From Archangium sp. (GTDB lineage Bacteria; Myxococcota; Myxococcia; Myxococcales; Myxococcaceae): a stretch of DNA of 64,000 nt. The stretch is taken from positions 186,001 through 250,000 of the forward strand of contig JAUXRX010000024.1 in assembly GCA_030681645.1 (NCBI GenBank), in the 5' to 3' direction. The notes under the pieces are model-generated. The model did no database searches. It saw only the letters and a list, made by a program, of their open reading frames with translations, and was not told where the DNA came from. The translations under genes were made by a program, and so were the position numbers. Shown piece after piece: positions 34,487 to 43,241 of the stretch (positions are counted from its first letter, which is position 1; each line of letters opens with the position of its first letter).

Positions 34487-36268
34487 TCATTCAGCGACGT
34501 GCAGGCGCAGCACCGACGGCCCGCCCAGCTCGAGCGTCTGCTCGGCGAGCAGCGGCTGCTTGCTGCGGAACCACGGCGTCTCGGTGTTGAGGTGGGCGGA
34601 GAGCGCGGGGTAGTTCGACGAGCTCACCCAGAGCCCGAGCCGGTGACCCGGCTGCAGCACCCACTCGGTGGGGAAGAAGTCGATCTCGACCTTGCGCACC
34701 GAGTTCGGCTCGTACGGCACCCACTGCTCGTCTCGCGCCGTCGGCAACCGCAACGTCGCCGCGCCGTCGCTCACGTGCACCGCGCGGCCGTCAGCGTCGA
34801 TGTCGACGAGCTTCCCGTAGAACGCAGTGTCCTTCGCGGAGCTGCGCACGCTCAGCTCGAGCCGCATGGTGCCCGCGATGCGCCGGGGCGCGGTCAGCAC
34901 CGGCGTGGCGAAGCGCACCACGTCACCGCGCGCGCAGTCCCACGTCTGGATCAACGGACCCGGGGTGAGCGTGCCCGCCACGAGCAGCTTGAGCCCCAGC
35001 CCCCGCGCCCCGCCCTCGCTCGGCCAGGGCCGCATCGGGTTGTAGCGATACGAGAGCAGCGAGGGCGTGCCGGCTTCACCACCGAGCACCCGCTGCGCAC
35101 ACGGCTTCGAGTCGCTCACCTGCGGCTGCAGCACCAGCACCTCGTCGCGCGTCGGCGGAGGCCAGGCCTCGCGATGCACCGGCTCGAGCTCGCCGCGCGC
35201 CCAGCTCGTCACCCCGGTCTCGGGGAACGGCAGCGGCGCGCCCTTGAGGTGGTGCAGCAGCCAGGGCACCGGCATCTTCCACAGGTACTGCCCCTCGGCC
35301 CCGGGCATCTGCACGTCGCCCGGCTGCATGCCGATGTGACTGGTGGGCAGCAGGGCGAGGTGGCTGCGTTCCCGGCTGCCCAGGCGGGCGAAGGTGTCGA
35401 GCCCGGCCACCAGGAACGGATCGTCGAAGCCCTCGATGTAGAGCACCGGCACCTGGATGTGCGGCGGCACGTCTCGCAGCTTCAGGTTGGCGGGCAGCGC
35501 CCACACCGGTGACGACGGCAGCGAGGCGTCGAGCCAGTCGCGGTACCACTCGCGCCGGCCACCGAACGCCTGCTCGTCGCACTCGAGGTGCGGGCGGTGC
35601 GCCAGCGCCACCTCGAAGGACCGCTTCGCGTCGTGCGGCCGTTCGCGCGAGGGCATGTACGCGGCCCACGCGGTGATCAGCTCGTGCGGGAAGAGCCCCC
35701 GTTCCGAGAGGACGGGCCGCAGGTCGGTGCCGAACACCGCCAGCACCAGCGTCTTCACCTTCGCCGGCAGCTTCGTCGACGCCGCGAGCGCGGTGCCCGC
35801 GAGGTAGCTCTGGCCGTAGAGCGCGATCGACTCGGCGAAGGGCTGCGCGTCGAGCCAGGCGAGCGTGTCTTCGCCGTCGTCCACCTCGTGAATGAGCGGG
35901 TGCCACTCACCTTCGCTCTCGCGCTGGCCGCGCACGTCCTGCACCACGCAGCCCAGGCCGTAGCGGGCGAACACGCTGCACGAGAAGGTGAAGAGGATGT
36001 CGCGTGGGTAGGGGTTGCGCATCAGCACGATGGGCGCGCGCTCGAGGCCGCGCGGCATCAGCACGTGCGTCTTGAGCTTCACGCCGTCGCGCATGGTGAC
36101 GTCGACGTCTCGCCAGGAGCCTTCGTCGTGCGTGTAGTCGGGCAGCCCGTTGCTCGAGCGCACGATGTTCTGGGGGAGGGAGCAGGACGCGAACAGCGCG
36201 AGCGAGAGGGCGAGCGGAAGACCGAAACCGCTCGTGCAACGACGGCCCTGGGGTGGCGGTGTGTCCAG
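34487..36268 (-). CDS. CocE/NonD-family hydrolase, predicted lipoprotein
   Basis: About 590 residues. N-terminal lipoprotein signal (LPLALSLALFASCSLP), then an X-Pro dipeptidyl-peptidase/CocE fold: VTMRDGVKLKTHVLMP, VVQDVRGQRESEGEW, nucleophile Ser in ALYGQSYLAG, catalytic Asp in IEGFDDPF, and a C-terminal jelly-roll (EIDFFPTEWVLQPGHRLGLW). The family cleaves esters or acyl-Pro bonds. The start is a problem: no ATG, GTG or TTG lies just before the signal peptide. CTG 36268 fits; ATG 36499 (TGATG with the nadE stop) would put 80-odd residues ahead of the signal. A perfect 18-bp palindrome lies upstream at 36362. Confidence 0.83.
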   Translation of the reverse strand: MDTPPPQGRRCTSGFGLPLALSLALFASCSLPQNIVRSSNGLPDYTHDEGSWRDVDVTMRDGVKLKTHVLMPRGLERAPIVLMRNPYPRDILFTFSCSVFARYGLGCVVQDVRGQRESEGEWHPLIHEVDDGEDTLAWLDAQPFAESIALYGQSYLAGTALAASTKLPAKVKTLVLAVFGTDLRPVLSERGLFPHELITAWAAYMPSRERPHDAKRSFEVALAHRPHLECDEQAFGGRREWYRDWLDASLPSSPVWALPANLKLRDVPPHIQVPVLYIEGFDDPFLVAGLDTFARLGSRERSHLALLPTSHIGMQPGDVQMPGAEGQYLWKMPVPWLLHHLKGAPLPFPETGVTSWARGELEPVHREAWPPPTRDEVLVLQPQVSDSKPCAQRVLGGEAGTPSLLSYRYNPMRPWPSEGGARGLGLKLLVAGTLTPGPLIQTWDCARGDVVRFATPVLTAPRRIAGTMRLELSVRSSAKDTAFYGKLVDIDADGRAVHVSDGAATLRLPTARDEQWVPYEPNSVRKVEIDFFPTEWVLQPGHRLGLWVSSSNYPALSAHLNTETPWFRSKQPLLAEQTLELGGPSVLRLHVAE

Positions 36269-36361
36269 GTTCGCTGCGTGCTCGTCCCGCGCAGGCTCCT
36301 GGCTTCGCGGCGAGGACGCTAAAGTGACGAATTGGCTGAAATGGCCGACGCGAGAGACCAG

Positions 36362-36379
36362 CGTACAGCCGGCTGTACG
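36362..36379. promoter_or_regulatory. Perfect 18-bp palindrome, candidate operator
   Basis: CGTACAGCCGGCTGTACG, fully self-complementary, about 95 bp before the hydrolase start and 120 bp after the nadE stop. The CGTACA ends recall the 38-bp palindrome at 21204. Confidence 0.5.
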
Positions 36380-36498
36380 GTGGTACCGCGCGTGGCCGTT
36401 CAGGAGAGTTGAACTGGCCGAAGCCCGAGTCACCGAGTCAACAAACGCCCGCGGCGAGGCTGTTCCGACCGCCTTCCCATGGGCTTCTGGAAGAACCA

Positions 36499-37458
36499 TC
36501 ACTCGCTCTCGAAGTCCTGCGCAGACGACCGCGTGGTGTCGGCGCGCCACAACACGGGGGCCCCCGTCGCCTTGTGCCGCGCGGCGTAGATCAACTCGGC
36601 CACCCGGCGGAACACCCGCTCGGTCACGCCCGAGCGCTTCAGCACCCGCGCGAACTCGTCGACCTCGCGCGGCACCACGCCACCTTCGTGCAGCGCGCAC
36701 GTCTCGAAGATGACCTCGAGCGCGCCTTCCATCTCCGCGTACGTGACGCCGAGATCCGCCTCGGCGGTGCGGCCCTTCACCAGCCCCGCGTCGGCAGGCT
36801 TCGCCGCCAGCCGCTTCGCCAGCCGCGGGTCCTTCAAGCCCAGCGCGTACGCGACCAGGCGGCGCACCTCGCTCTTGTGCAGGCTCCCCAGCGGGGACAG
36901 ATCGGCGCCCGAGCCCTTGGTGTAGTACCCGACGAAGCCCTCATCGAGATCGCCCGTGCCCACGTAGAGCGCGCCCTTCGCTGCCGCCTCGTGGAACAGG
37001 GTGGTGGTGCGCAGCCGCGTCTTCAGGTTCCCATCGGCGTTCGCGGCCTTCGCGGGGGTGAGGAGCCCACGCATCGCGGTGAGCGCGGGAAACAGGTCGA
37101 TGCGCTTCACGGGGATCTTCAGCGCCGCGCACAGCAACCGCGCGTCGCGCTCGTCACCTTGCTGCGATTCGCAGGGGAGCACGTAGGCCGTCACGTTCTT
37201 CGGGCCCAGCGCGGCCGCCAGCACGCAGGCGGTGAGCGAGCTGTCGACTCCACCGCTCACGCCGAACACCGCGCGCTTCACCTTCGCGAAGCGGAACCGG
37301 GCCTTCGTCCACGAGACGAGCAGCTCGAAGGCCTGGGGCGTGTCGTAGCGGGGAAGGCCGGCGAAGCGCGAAGCGAGCTCGCGGATCTTCGGGAGCCCCT
37401 CGCTGCGGCTTCGCGCCAGCGCCTTCAACTCCAGCGCCAGCGCCAGATACCTCTCCAT
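36499..37458 (-). CDS. nadE: NAD(+) synthetase, ammonia-dependent type
   Basis: 319 residues. It amidates nicotinic acid adenine dinucleotide to NAD using ATP. The ATP-pyrophosphatase loop is SGGVDSS at 68-74, followed by NLKTRLRTTTLFHEA, GTGDLDEGFVGYYTKGSGAD and LGSLHKSEVR, all NadE-like. There is no N-terminal glutaminase domain, so ammonia is the expected nitrogen source. The first 60 residues are an extra helical region compared with short NadE. The Lys/Gly repeat gene lies 20 bp upstream on the same strand. Confidence 0.9.
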   Translation of the reverse strand: MERYLALALELKALARSRSEGLPKIRELASRFAGLPRYDTPQAFELLVSWTKARFRFAKVKRAVFGVSGGVDSSLTACVLAAALGPKNVTAYVLPCESQQGDERDARLLCAALKIPVKRIDLFPALTAMRGLLTPAKAANADGNLKTRLRTTTLFHEAAAKGALYVGTGDLDEGFVGYYTKGSGADLSPLGSLHKSEVRRLVAYALGLKDPRLAKRLAAKPADAGLVKGRTAEADLGVTYAEMEGALEVIFETCALHEGGVVPREVDEFARVLKRSGVTERVFRRVAELIYAARHKATGAPVLWRADTTRSSAQDFESE

Positions 37459-37478
37459 TCATTCGCTCCGGAGAGGGC

Positions 37479-37778
37479 TTACTTCCCGCCGCCCCTGCGA
37501 ATCGTCGGCGCCGGCTTGGGCGCGGGCGCCGGGGTCGTCTTGACGGTCCTGCCCGAGCTCTTGCCGCCGCCCGTCTTCACGGTCTTGCCCGAGCTCTTGC
37601 CGCCACCCGACTTCACCGTGGTCTTCGCCTTCCAGCCGGTGGTGGTGGTGGTGGTCTTCGTCTTCGCCCCGCCCGTGCTCTTGCCTCCGCCGGTGCGCGT
37701 GGTGGACGTGGCCTTGCCGGTCGATTTGCCACCACCACTGCGGACCGTTGCGGTGCTGCGATTCGCGACCTTGGGCAT
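37479..37778 (-). CDS. Basic low-complexity protein with GGGKS repeats
   Basis: 99 residues with a good AAAGGA ribosome-binding site. It is built from four copies of [ST]GGGKS[ST]G[KRG] (RSGGGKSTGK, RTGGGKSTGG, KSGGGKSSGK, KTGGGKSSGR) joined by Thr/Lys linkers, then a Pro/Ala tail and RRGGGK. Strongly basic, no hydrophobic segment. Such composition resembles nucleic-acid-condensing or histone-H1-like tails; that is inference. Upstream of nadE on the same strand. Confidence 0.75.
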   Translation of the reverse strand: MPKVANRSTATVRSGGGKSTGKATSTTRTGGGKSTGGAKTKTTTTTTGWKAKTTVKSGGGKSSGKTVKTGGGKSSGRTVKTTPAPAPKPAPTIRRGGGK

Positions 37779-37867
37779 GGAATTTCCTTTGGGGGGGTGC
37801 TGCGGGGGTGCGCGACCCTACCTCAGGTCGGAGGGCATGTGCGCGGGGGCCGGCTTATACGAGCCCC

Positions 37868-38857
<990 letters not shown>

Positions 38858-38860
38858 AAC

Positions 38861-39643
38861 TCACCCGCCGCAGCGCAGGTTGACGGTGCCCGAGCGGCCA
38901 GCCGCCGTCTCCCAGTTCGCCACCGCCGTACCGTCGTAGCTCATGGTCACGGTGAAGCGGCCCTGCGTGTGCACGATGGTGCCGCCCGCGGCGGGGCAGG
39001 TGCCCTTGCAGCGCTGGTAGCCGCTGACGACGGTGGTGCCGGTGCGGACGCCGGCCTTCGTGGTCCACGTGCCGTCGACGGTGACGCACTCCGCGGTGGG
39101 ATCGTACGTGACGGTATACGTGCCCTCGCGGCTGATCGAGCCACCGCGCGGACCCGTGCCGCTCGAGTTCGAGACGACGTCGGCCTTCTTGACGCCGTTG
39201 ACCTGGGTCGCGAGCACGGTGGCGTTGACGTCGATGACGGCGCTGTTCGCCTTGATGCCCGTGCCGCTGATCACCACCTGCACCGCGCCGCCCGCGCCGC
39301 GCGAGTAGACGGCAGTGAGCGTGCCGCTCACCTTCACCAGGCCGTAGGGGCCGGTGCAGTCGACCATCACGTAGGTGACGGTGGCGCCATTGACGGTGGT
39401 GGTCAGACAACCGGCCGGCTTGAGGCGGGTACCGACGCGCGTGGCGGCGGTGCTGGCGAGGTTCTCCGGCGTGGCCGACATGGGCTGCGTCACTTCATCG
39501 GACAGCTCGCTGGTGAGCGCCGATTCTGACGAGGTGACGACGGCCGACTCGTCGGCATCCTCGGCGGAGTCGAGCTCTTCACCACGGCCACAGCCCAGCA
39601 AGGACAGCGACAGCACCACGGCAGGGAGGAGGAGGTTTTTCAT
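38861..39643 (-). CDS. Hypothetical lipoprotein
   Basis: 260 residues from ATG 39643 (signal PAVVLSLSLLGCGRGEE, lipobox LLGC). An acidic Ser/Asp/Glu linker follows, then a beta-rich mature domain with Thr/Val/Gly strands (VSGTLTAVYSRGAGGAVQVV, TYTVTYDPTAECVTVDGTW) and paired Cys (YQRCKGTCPAAGG). Its ATG overlaps the stop of ctaA as ATGA, so it is co-translated with heme A synthase, although no cytochrome-related motif is seen. Function unknown. Confidence 0.82.
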   Translation of the reverse strand: MKNLLLPAVVLSLSLLGCGRGEELDSAEDADESAVVTSSESALTSELSDEVTQPMSATPENLASTAATRVGTRLKPAGCLTTTVNGATVTYVMVDCTGPYGLVKVSGTLTAVYSRGAGGAVQVVISGTGIKANSAVIDVNATVLATQVNGVKKADVVSNSSGTGPRGGSISREGTYTVTYDPTAECVTVDGTWTTKAGVRTGTTVVSGYQRCKGTCPAAGGTIVHTQGRFTVTMSYDGTAVANWETAAGRSGTVNLRCGG

Positions 39644-40677
39644 AGGTCCCGCGACGAACCCGGGACCCCGGGAGAAGTTGCGGGCGGGGCTCGCAGCGCG
39701 TGGGCGGCCGCCACCAGCGCGACCAGGAGCGCGCTGCCAACCAGCTGATGAGACAAGCCAAACCACAGCAGCGCACCTGCGCGCGTGGCGTAGAGAATCG
39801 TCAGCACCCCCAGCACCACCTGGACCAGGCCCAGGCCCACCACGAGGTGACGCTCGAGCTTGAGCGTGCTCCGGCTCGACCACCACCAGGCGGCGAACGC
39901 GAGCAGCAGGGCGTAGCCGAGCGTGCGGTGAATGAAGTGCACCGAGAGCGGGTGTTGCCAGGGCAGCTCGGTCCACACCGCGGCGGGCAGCCACTGGCCG
40001 TTGATGGTGGGCCAGCTCGGCGCCATCAGCACGGCCTTGAGCCCCGCCATGAACGCGCCCCAGGTGAGCTGCAGCGAGAGCAGCGCGACGAGCAGCCAGG
40101 TCAGCTGCCGCAGCCGGGGCGTCTGGGCAACCGGCACCGGCCGAAGCACGGTGAGCGCCGTCCACACCAGCGCGCAGAGCAGGAAGAGGGCCAGCATCAG
40201 GTGCGCTGCGAGCCGCAGGTGGCTGACGTAGACCAGCTCGACGAGACCGCTGGCGACCATGAACCAGCCGAGCACGCCCTGCAGGCCGCCGAGCACGAAC
40301 AGCGCGAGCAGTTGTTTCCCCAGCCCGCGCACCTGGCCGCGCAGCCAGAACACCAGGAAGGGCACGCCGAAGAACACGCCGAGCAGCCGGCCCCACAGCC
40401 GGTGGAACCATTCCCAGAAATAGATGAAGCGGAACTCCTCGAGGGAGAGGTGTGACTTGAGCTGGATGTACTGGGGAATCTGCTGGTAGCGCGCGAACGC
40501 CTCGGCCCAGCCGGCGTCATCGAGCGGGGGGATGACGCCCAGCAGCGGCTTCCACTCGGTGATGGAGAGACCCGAGTCGGTGAGCCGGGTGATGCCGCCG
40601 AGCCCGACCTGGACCAGCACGGCAGCCGCGACGAGGAAGAGCCACCAGCCGACGGCCCGGGGCGAAGGGGAAGACAT
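39640..40677 (-). CDS. ctaA: Heme A synthase (COX15/CtaA family)
   Basis: 345 residues with eight membrane helices. It oxidises heme O to heme A for aa3-type cytochrome oxidases, in the inner membrane. COX15-type signatures: GGITRLTDSGLSITEWKPLL, EFRFIYFWEWFHRLWGR (first conserved His), VSHLRLAAHL, VHFIHRTLGY and LSHQLVG (heme-ligating His pairs). Length and topology are typical. It shares a 4-bp overlap with the lipoprotein gene downstream. Presence implies an aerobic organism with heme-A oxidase. Confidence 0.95.
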   Translation of the reverse strand: MSSPSPRAVGWWLFLVAAAVLVQVGLGGITRLTDSGLSITEWKPLLGVIPPLDDAGWAEAFARYQQIPQYIQLKSHLSLEEFRFIYFWEWFHRLWGRLLGVFFGVPFLVFWLRGQVRGLGKQLLALFVLGGLQGVLGWFMVASGLVELVYVSHLRLAAHLMLALFLLCALVWTALTVLRPVPVAQTPRLRQLTWLLVALLSLQLTWGAFMAGLKAVLMAPSWPTINGQWLPAAVWTELPWQHPLSVHFIHRTLGYALLLAFAAWWWSSRSTLKLERHLVVGLGLVQVVLGVLTILYATRAGALLWFGLSHQLVGSALLVALVAAAHALRAPPATSPGVPGSSRDL

Positions 40678-40770
40678 GCGCGGCTCTTTCCCACAAACCG
40701 GCGCTCATGGGGCGACCACCATCAGGCGGTCTAACCCAGGCGCGAAGGTGCAGCCTTCCCGCGTGAGCAC

Positions 40771-40787
40771 GACTGGTCGGACCACTG
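40771..40787. promoter_or_regulatory. FadR/GntR-type operator, distal copy
   Basis: GACTGGTCGGACCACTG: ACTGGTC and GACCA core identical to the proximal site, with two outer mismatches. 99 bp upstream of the proximal copy; looping between the two is possible. Confidence 0.65.
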
Positions 40788-40796
40788 CGGCGCTCA

Positions 40797-40840
40797 GCCC
40801 CTCACCCCAACCCTCTCCCCGCTGCGCAGGGAGAGGGAGA
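40797..40840 (-). repeat. Palindromic repeat family 1, copy 4
   Basis: CCCCTCACCCC tail at the left, then CTCTCCCC and GGGAGAGGGAGA arms; reverse orientation to copies 1 and 5. It lies between the two FadR-like operators. Confidence 0.85.
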
Positions 40841-40869
40841 CTTGTGATCCAGTTCGCACCAGTGCTAGC

Positions 40870-40886
40870 AACTGGTCGGACCAGTT
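40870..40886. promoter_or_regulatory. FadR-type operator abutting the regulator start codon
   Basis: AACTGGTCGGACCAGTT: perfect 8-bp arms around one central base. It closely matches the E. coli FadR consensus (A-CTGGTCCGAC-type). It directly touches ATG 40887, leaving no room for a Shine-Dalgarno site; binding would block initiation of the operon. Confidence 0.8.
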
Positions 40887-41597
40887 ATGGCGCCCACCCC
40901 TGCCCCAGCCCGCCGCAACATCGCCGAGCGCATCGCCCGCACCCTGCGCGCTTCGATCGTGAAGGGCCGCCTGCAGCCCGGTGAGGCCCTGCCCTCCGAG
41001 CGGGTGCTGGCCGAGAAGTACGACGTCAACCGCTCCTCGGTCCGCGAAGCGATGAAGCGGCTGCAGGGCTGGGGGCTGGTCACCGTGCGCCAGGGCGGCG
41101 CGACCCGGGTGGCCGAGGTGCTCCTCGACGCCGGGCTCTCGCTGGTGCCTGAGCTGCTCGAGGCCGGAGGGGAGCTGGGCCTGGGCGTCCTCCACGATCT
41201 GCACGAACTGCGCGGGCTGCTCCTCGGCTGGAGCGCCGAGCAGGCGGCGCTCAAGGCCGACGCGGCGTCCGTGGCCCGCCTCGACACCCTCGCCCGCGCG
41301 CTCGCTGAGCCCCGGCAGAAGGCCGCGGCGCTGCAGTCCCTCGACTACGACTTCTTCGAGCAGCTGGTGCTCATCTCGGGGAACCAGATCCTCCTCTTGT
41401 TCTCGAAGGTGGTGCGCGACGTGTACTTCCGCGCGCCCGAGCGGTTCCTCCCCATGTACCGCGCCGACGTCTTCGACGCGGACAACCACCGCAAGGCGGT
41501 CGCGGCGATTCGTGCGAAAGACCAGCGCGCCGCCGGTGACGCCATGCGCGCCCACGCCGCCACCGCCATGGCGCTGCTGCGAAAGGTCCAGGCATGA
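40887..41597 (+). CDS. GntR-family transcriptional regulator, FadR-like
   Basis: 236 residues. N-terminal winged helix (about 10-80): IAERIARTLRASIVKGRLQP, GEALPSERVLAEKYDVNRSSVREAMKRL-type segment, VTVRQGGATRV. The helical C-terminal FCD/FadR-type effector domain spans about 95-230. FadR binds acyl-CoA; other GntR-FadR members bind carboxylic acids. Two FadR-like operators lie upstream, one against the start codon, so it is autoregulated. It overlaps the next gene by 4 bp and probably controls the downstream oxidoreductase operon in response to a lipid-like acid. Confidence 0.9.
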   Translation: MAPTPAPARRNIAERIARTLRASIVKGRLQPGEALPSERVLAEKYDVNRSSVREAMKRLQGWGLVTVRQGGATRVAEVLLDAGLSLVPELLEAGGELGLGVLHDLHELRGLLLGWSAEQAALKADAASVARLDTLARALAEPRQKAAALQSLDYDFFEQLVLISGNQILLLFSKVVRDVYFRAPERFLPMYRADVFDADNHRKAVAAIRAKDQRAAGDAMRAHAATAMALLRKVQA

Positions 41598-42613
41598 GCC
41601 CCCTCATTCTCGAGAAGGAGCTGCCCGACAACGCGCTCCGCTTCTCGGGCCAGCACGGCCACGTCGAGAGCTACTTCTTCCGCGCCAACCACCCCACCCG
41701 GCCGCTGGCGCTCTGGCTCAAGGCCACGGTGCTCGCGCCGCTGCACGGGCCCGCACTCGCTGAGAGCTGGTTCATCTGGTTCGACGGTGAGCGCAACACC
41801 ACCTTCGCGCACAAGCAGACGCAGCCCTTCTCGGTCGCCTCCTTCGCGGGTGACGTGGAGCCGATGATCACCGCCGCCGGGCTCACCTTCGACGTGCGCG
41901 CCGCGGGCTCGGCGCGCGGCACGGTACCGGGCCCCGCGGGCACGGCGCGCTTCGACCTCACCTGGACGAAGGACGAGTCGCCCCTCGCGCAGCCGCTCTC
42001 GATCCTCCCCTGGCGGCTGCTGCGCACCGGGCCGTTCCCCAAGTCGAAGCTGCTCACCCCGTTTCCGTCTCTGCGCTACTCGGGCCAGGTCGAGCTGCCC
42101 TGGGGCACCGAGACCCTGAAGGACTGGCCAGGCATGCAGGGCCACAACTGGGGCAAGGAACACACCTTCGAGTACGCGTGGGGCCAGTGCCTCTTCCCCG
42201 CCGACGACGCGATGGCTGAAGGCTTCTCCGCGCGCGTGCGCGTGGCGGGCACCACCACCCCGCGGCTCTCTGCGCTGGTGGTGCGAAAGGGCGGCCGCGT
42301 CTTCCGCTTCGACGCGATCTTCGATGCGTGGCGGCAACGCGCCGAGGTGTCTGCTGATCGCTGGTCCCTTGCCCTGAGGGGCAGCGCCGGAGAGGCCACG
42401 CTGGAGATGGACGCGACGAAGCGCCCCATGGTGTGCCTCGGCTACGACAACCCGAACGGCGAGCGCTCGTACTGCTTCAACAGCAAGCTCGCCGCGGTGA
42501 CGCTGACGGTGCGCCCGAGCGACGGCGCGTCGTTCACCTGCAAGAGCGCGCACGGCGGCGCCCTCGAGTTCCTCCGCCGTGAGCCTGATCCCCGCTTCCC
42601 CAACGTCGTCTGA
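41594..42613 (+). CDS. AttH/CrtC-like (tandem lipocalin fold) protein
   Basis: 339 residues, no signal peptide. Beta-rich throughout, with SWFIWFDGERNTTFAHKQ, WPGMQGHNWGKEHTFEYAWG and PGPAGTARFDLTWTKDESP. The GHNWG element and two-domain beta layout resemble AttH and hydroxyneurosporene-synthase (CrtC)-type proteins, which bind or hydrate hydrophobic substrates. That family call is by resemblance only. Placed between the FadR-like regulator and a GMC oxidoreductase, it may present or modify a lipid or sterol substrate. Confidence 0.65.
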   Translation: MSPLILEKELPDNALRFSGQHGHVESYFFRANHPTRPLALWLKATVLAPLHGPALAESWFIWFDGERNTTFAHKQTQPFSVASFAGDVEPMITAAGLTFDVRAAGSARGTVPGPAGTARFDLTWTKDESPLAQPLSILPWRLLRTGPFPKSKLLTPFPSLRYSGQVELPWGTETLKDWPGMQGHNWGKEHTFEYAWGQCLFPADDAMAEGFSARVRVAGTTTPRLSALVVRKGGRVFRFDAIFDAWRQRAEVSADRWSLALRGSAGEATLEMDATKRPMVCLGYDNPNGERSYCFNSKLAAVTLTVRPSDGASFTCKSAHGGALEFLRREPDPRFPNVV

Positions 42614-42625
42614 AACGAGCACCCC

Positions 42626-43102
42626 ATGAACATCGCCTTCGTCGAGACCATGCGCGGCTTCATCACCCCGAAGTCCGGCCCGTCGACTCCGGTCGACTTC
42701 AACGTGCGCGCGTCGGGAGGCGCAGGCGGCCGCTTCACCCTCACCGGCGTGGTGCACGCGGGCCCGTGGATCGACGAGACCACCTGCGAAGGCACGCTCC
42801 ACCTCTCGGCGATCCCGGCGCGGCTCGCGTACGACGTGCGCTTCAATGCCGCTGACGGGCGGGCGCTGCGCCTGCACGGCGCGAAGAAGCCGAGCCTGTT
42901 CTCGCCGATCAAGGGAATGACGGTGTTGCCGATCGCGCTCTCTGACGACACCGGCGCGGTGTTGGCAGAAGGCGAGCTGCGCTTCGACTTGACCGAGCTG
43001 CCCGGCTTCCTCGCCTCGTGGCTGCCCCGCCCATCGCGAGCGCACCGCCAGCTCGAGGCGCGTCGCGTCGCCGTGGCCCGCCAACAACTGGTGTCCGAGT
43101 GA
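42626..43102 (+). CDS. Small beta-rich partner of the GMC oxidoreductase
   Basis: 158 residues from ATG 42626, 12 bp after the previous stop. It begins MNIAFVETMRGFITP and has alternating strands (GRFTLTGVVHAGPWIDETTC, LAYDVRFNAADGRALRLHGA, VLPIALSDDTGAVLAEGEL). FVETMRGF-type starts are found on domains associated with cholesterol-oxidase-like enzymes, so a steroid- or lipid-binding accessory is my best guess. No catalytic residues seen. Confidence 0.65.
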   Translation: MNIAFVETMRGFITPKSGPSTPVDFNVRASGGAGGRFTLTGVVHAGPWIDETTCEGTLHLSAIPARLAYDVRFNAADGRALRLHGAKKPSLFSPIKGMTVLPIALSDDTGAVLAEGELRFDLTELPGFLASWLPRPSRAHRQLEARRVAVARQQLVSE

Positions 43103-43110
43103 TCGCCCTT

Positions 43111-43152
43111 CTCCCTCTCCCTGCGCAGCGGGGAGAGGGCCGGGGTGAGGGG
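43111..43152 (+). repeat. Palindromic repeat family 1, copy 5
   Basis: CTCCCTCTCCC and GGGGAGAGGG arms with tail GGGGTGAGGGG at the right. It faces copy 6 in inverted orientation across 31 bp. Confidence 0.85.
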
Positions 43153-43183
43153 CGCACCGAACGCCGTGCCACTCTCCACCGCG

Positions 43184-43235
43184 CCCCTCACCCGGCGCTG
43201 CGCGCCGACCTCTCCCCGCTTTTCGCAGGGAGAGG
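43184..43235 (-). repeat. Palindromic repeat family 1, copy 6 (supplies a ribosome-binding site)
   Basis: CCCCTCACCC tail at the left, then CTCTCCCC and AGGGAGAGG arms. Its last bases AGGGAGAGG lie 6 nt before ATG 43242 and are the evident Shine-Dalgarno sequence of the GMC oxidoreductase gene. Confidence 0.85.
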
Positions 43236-43241
43236 TGCAAC

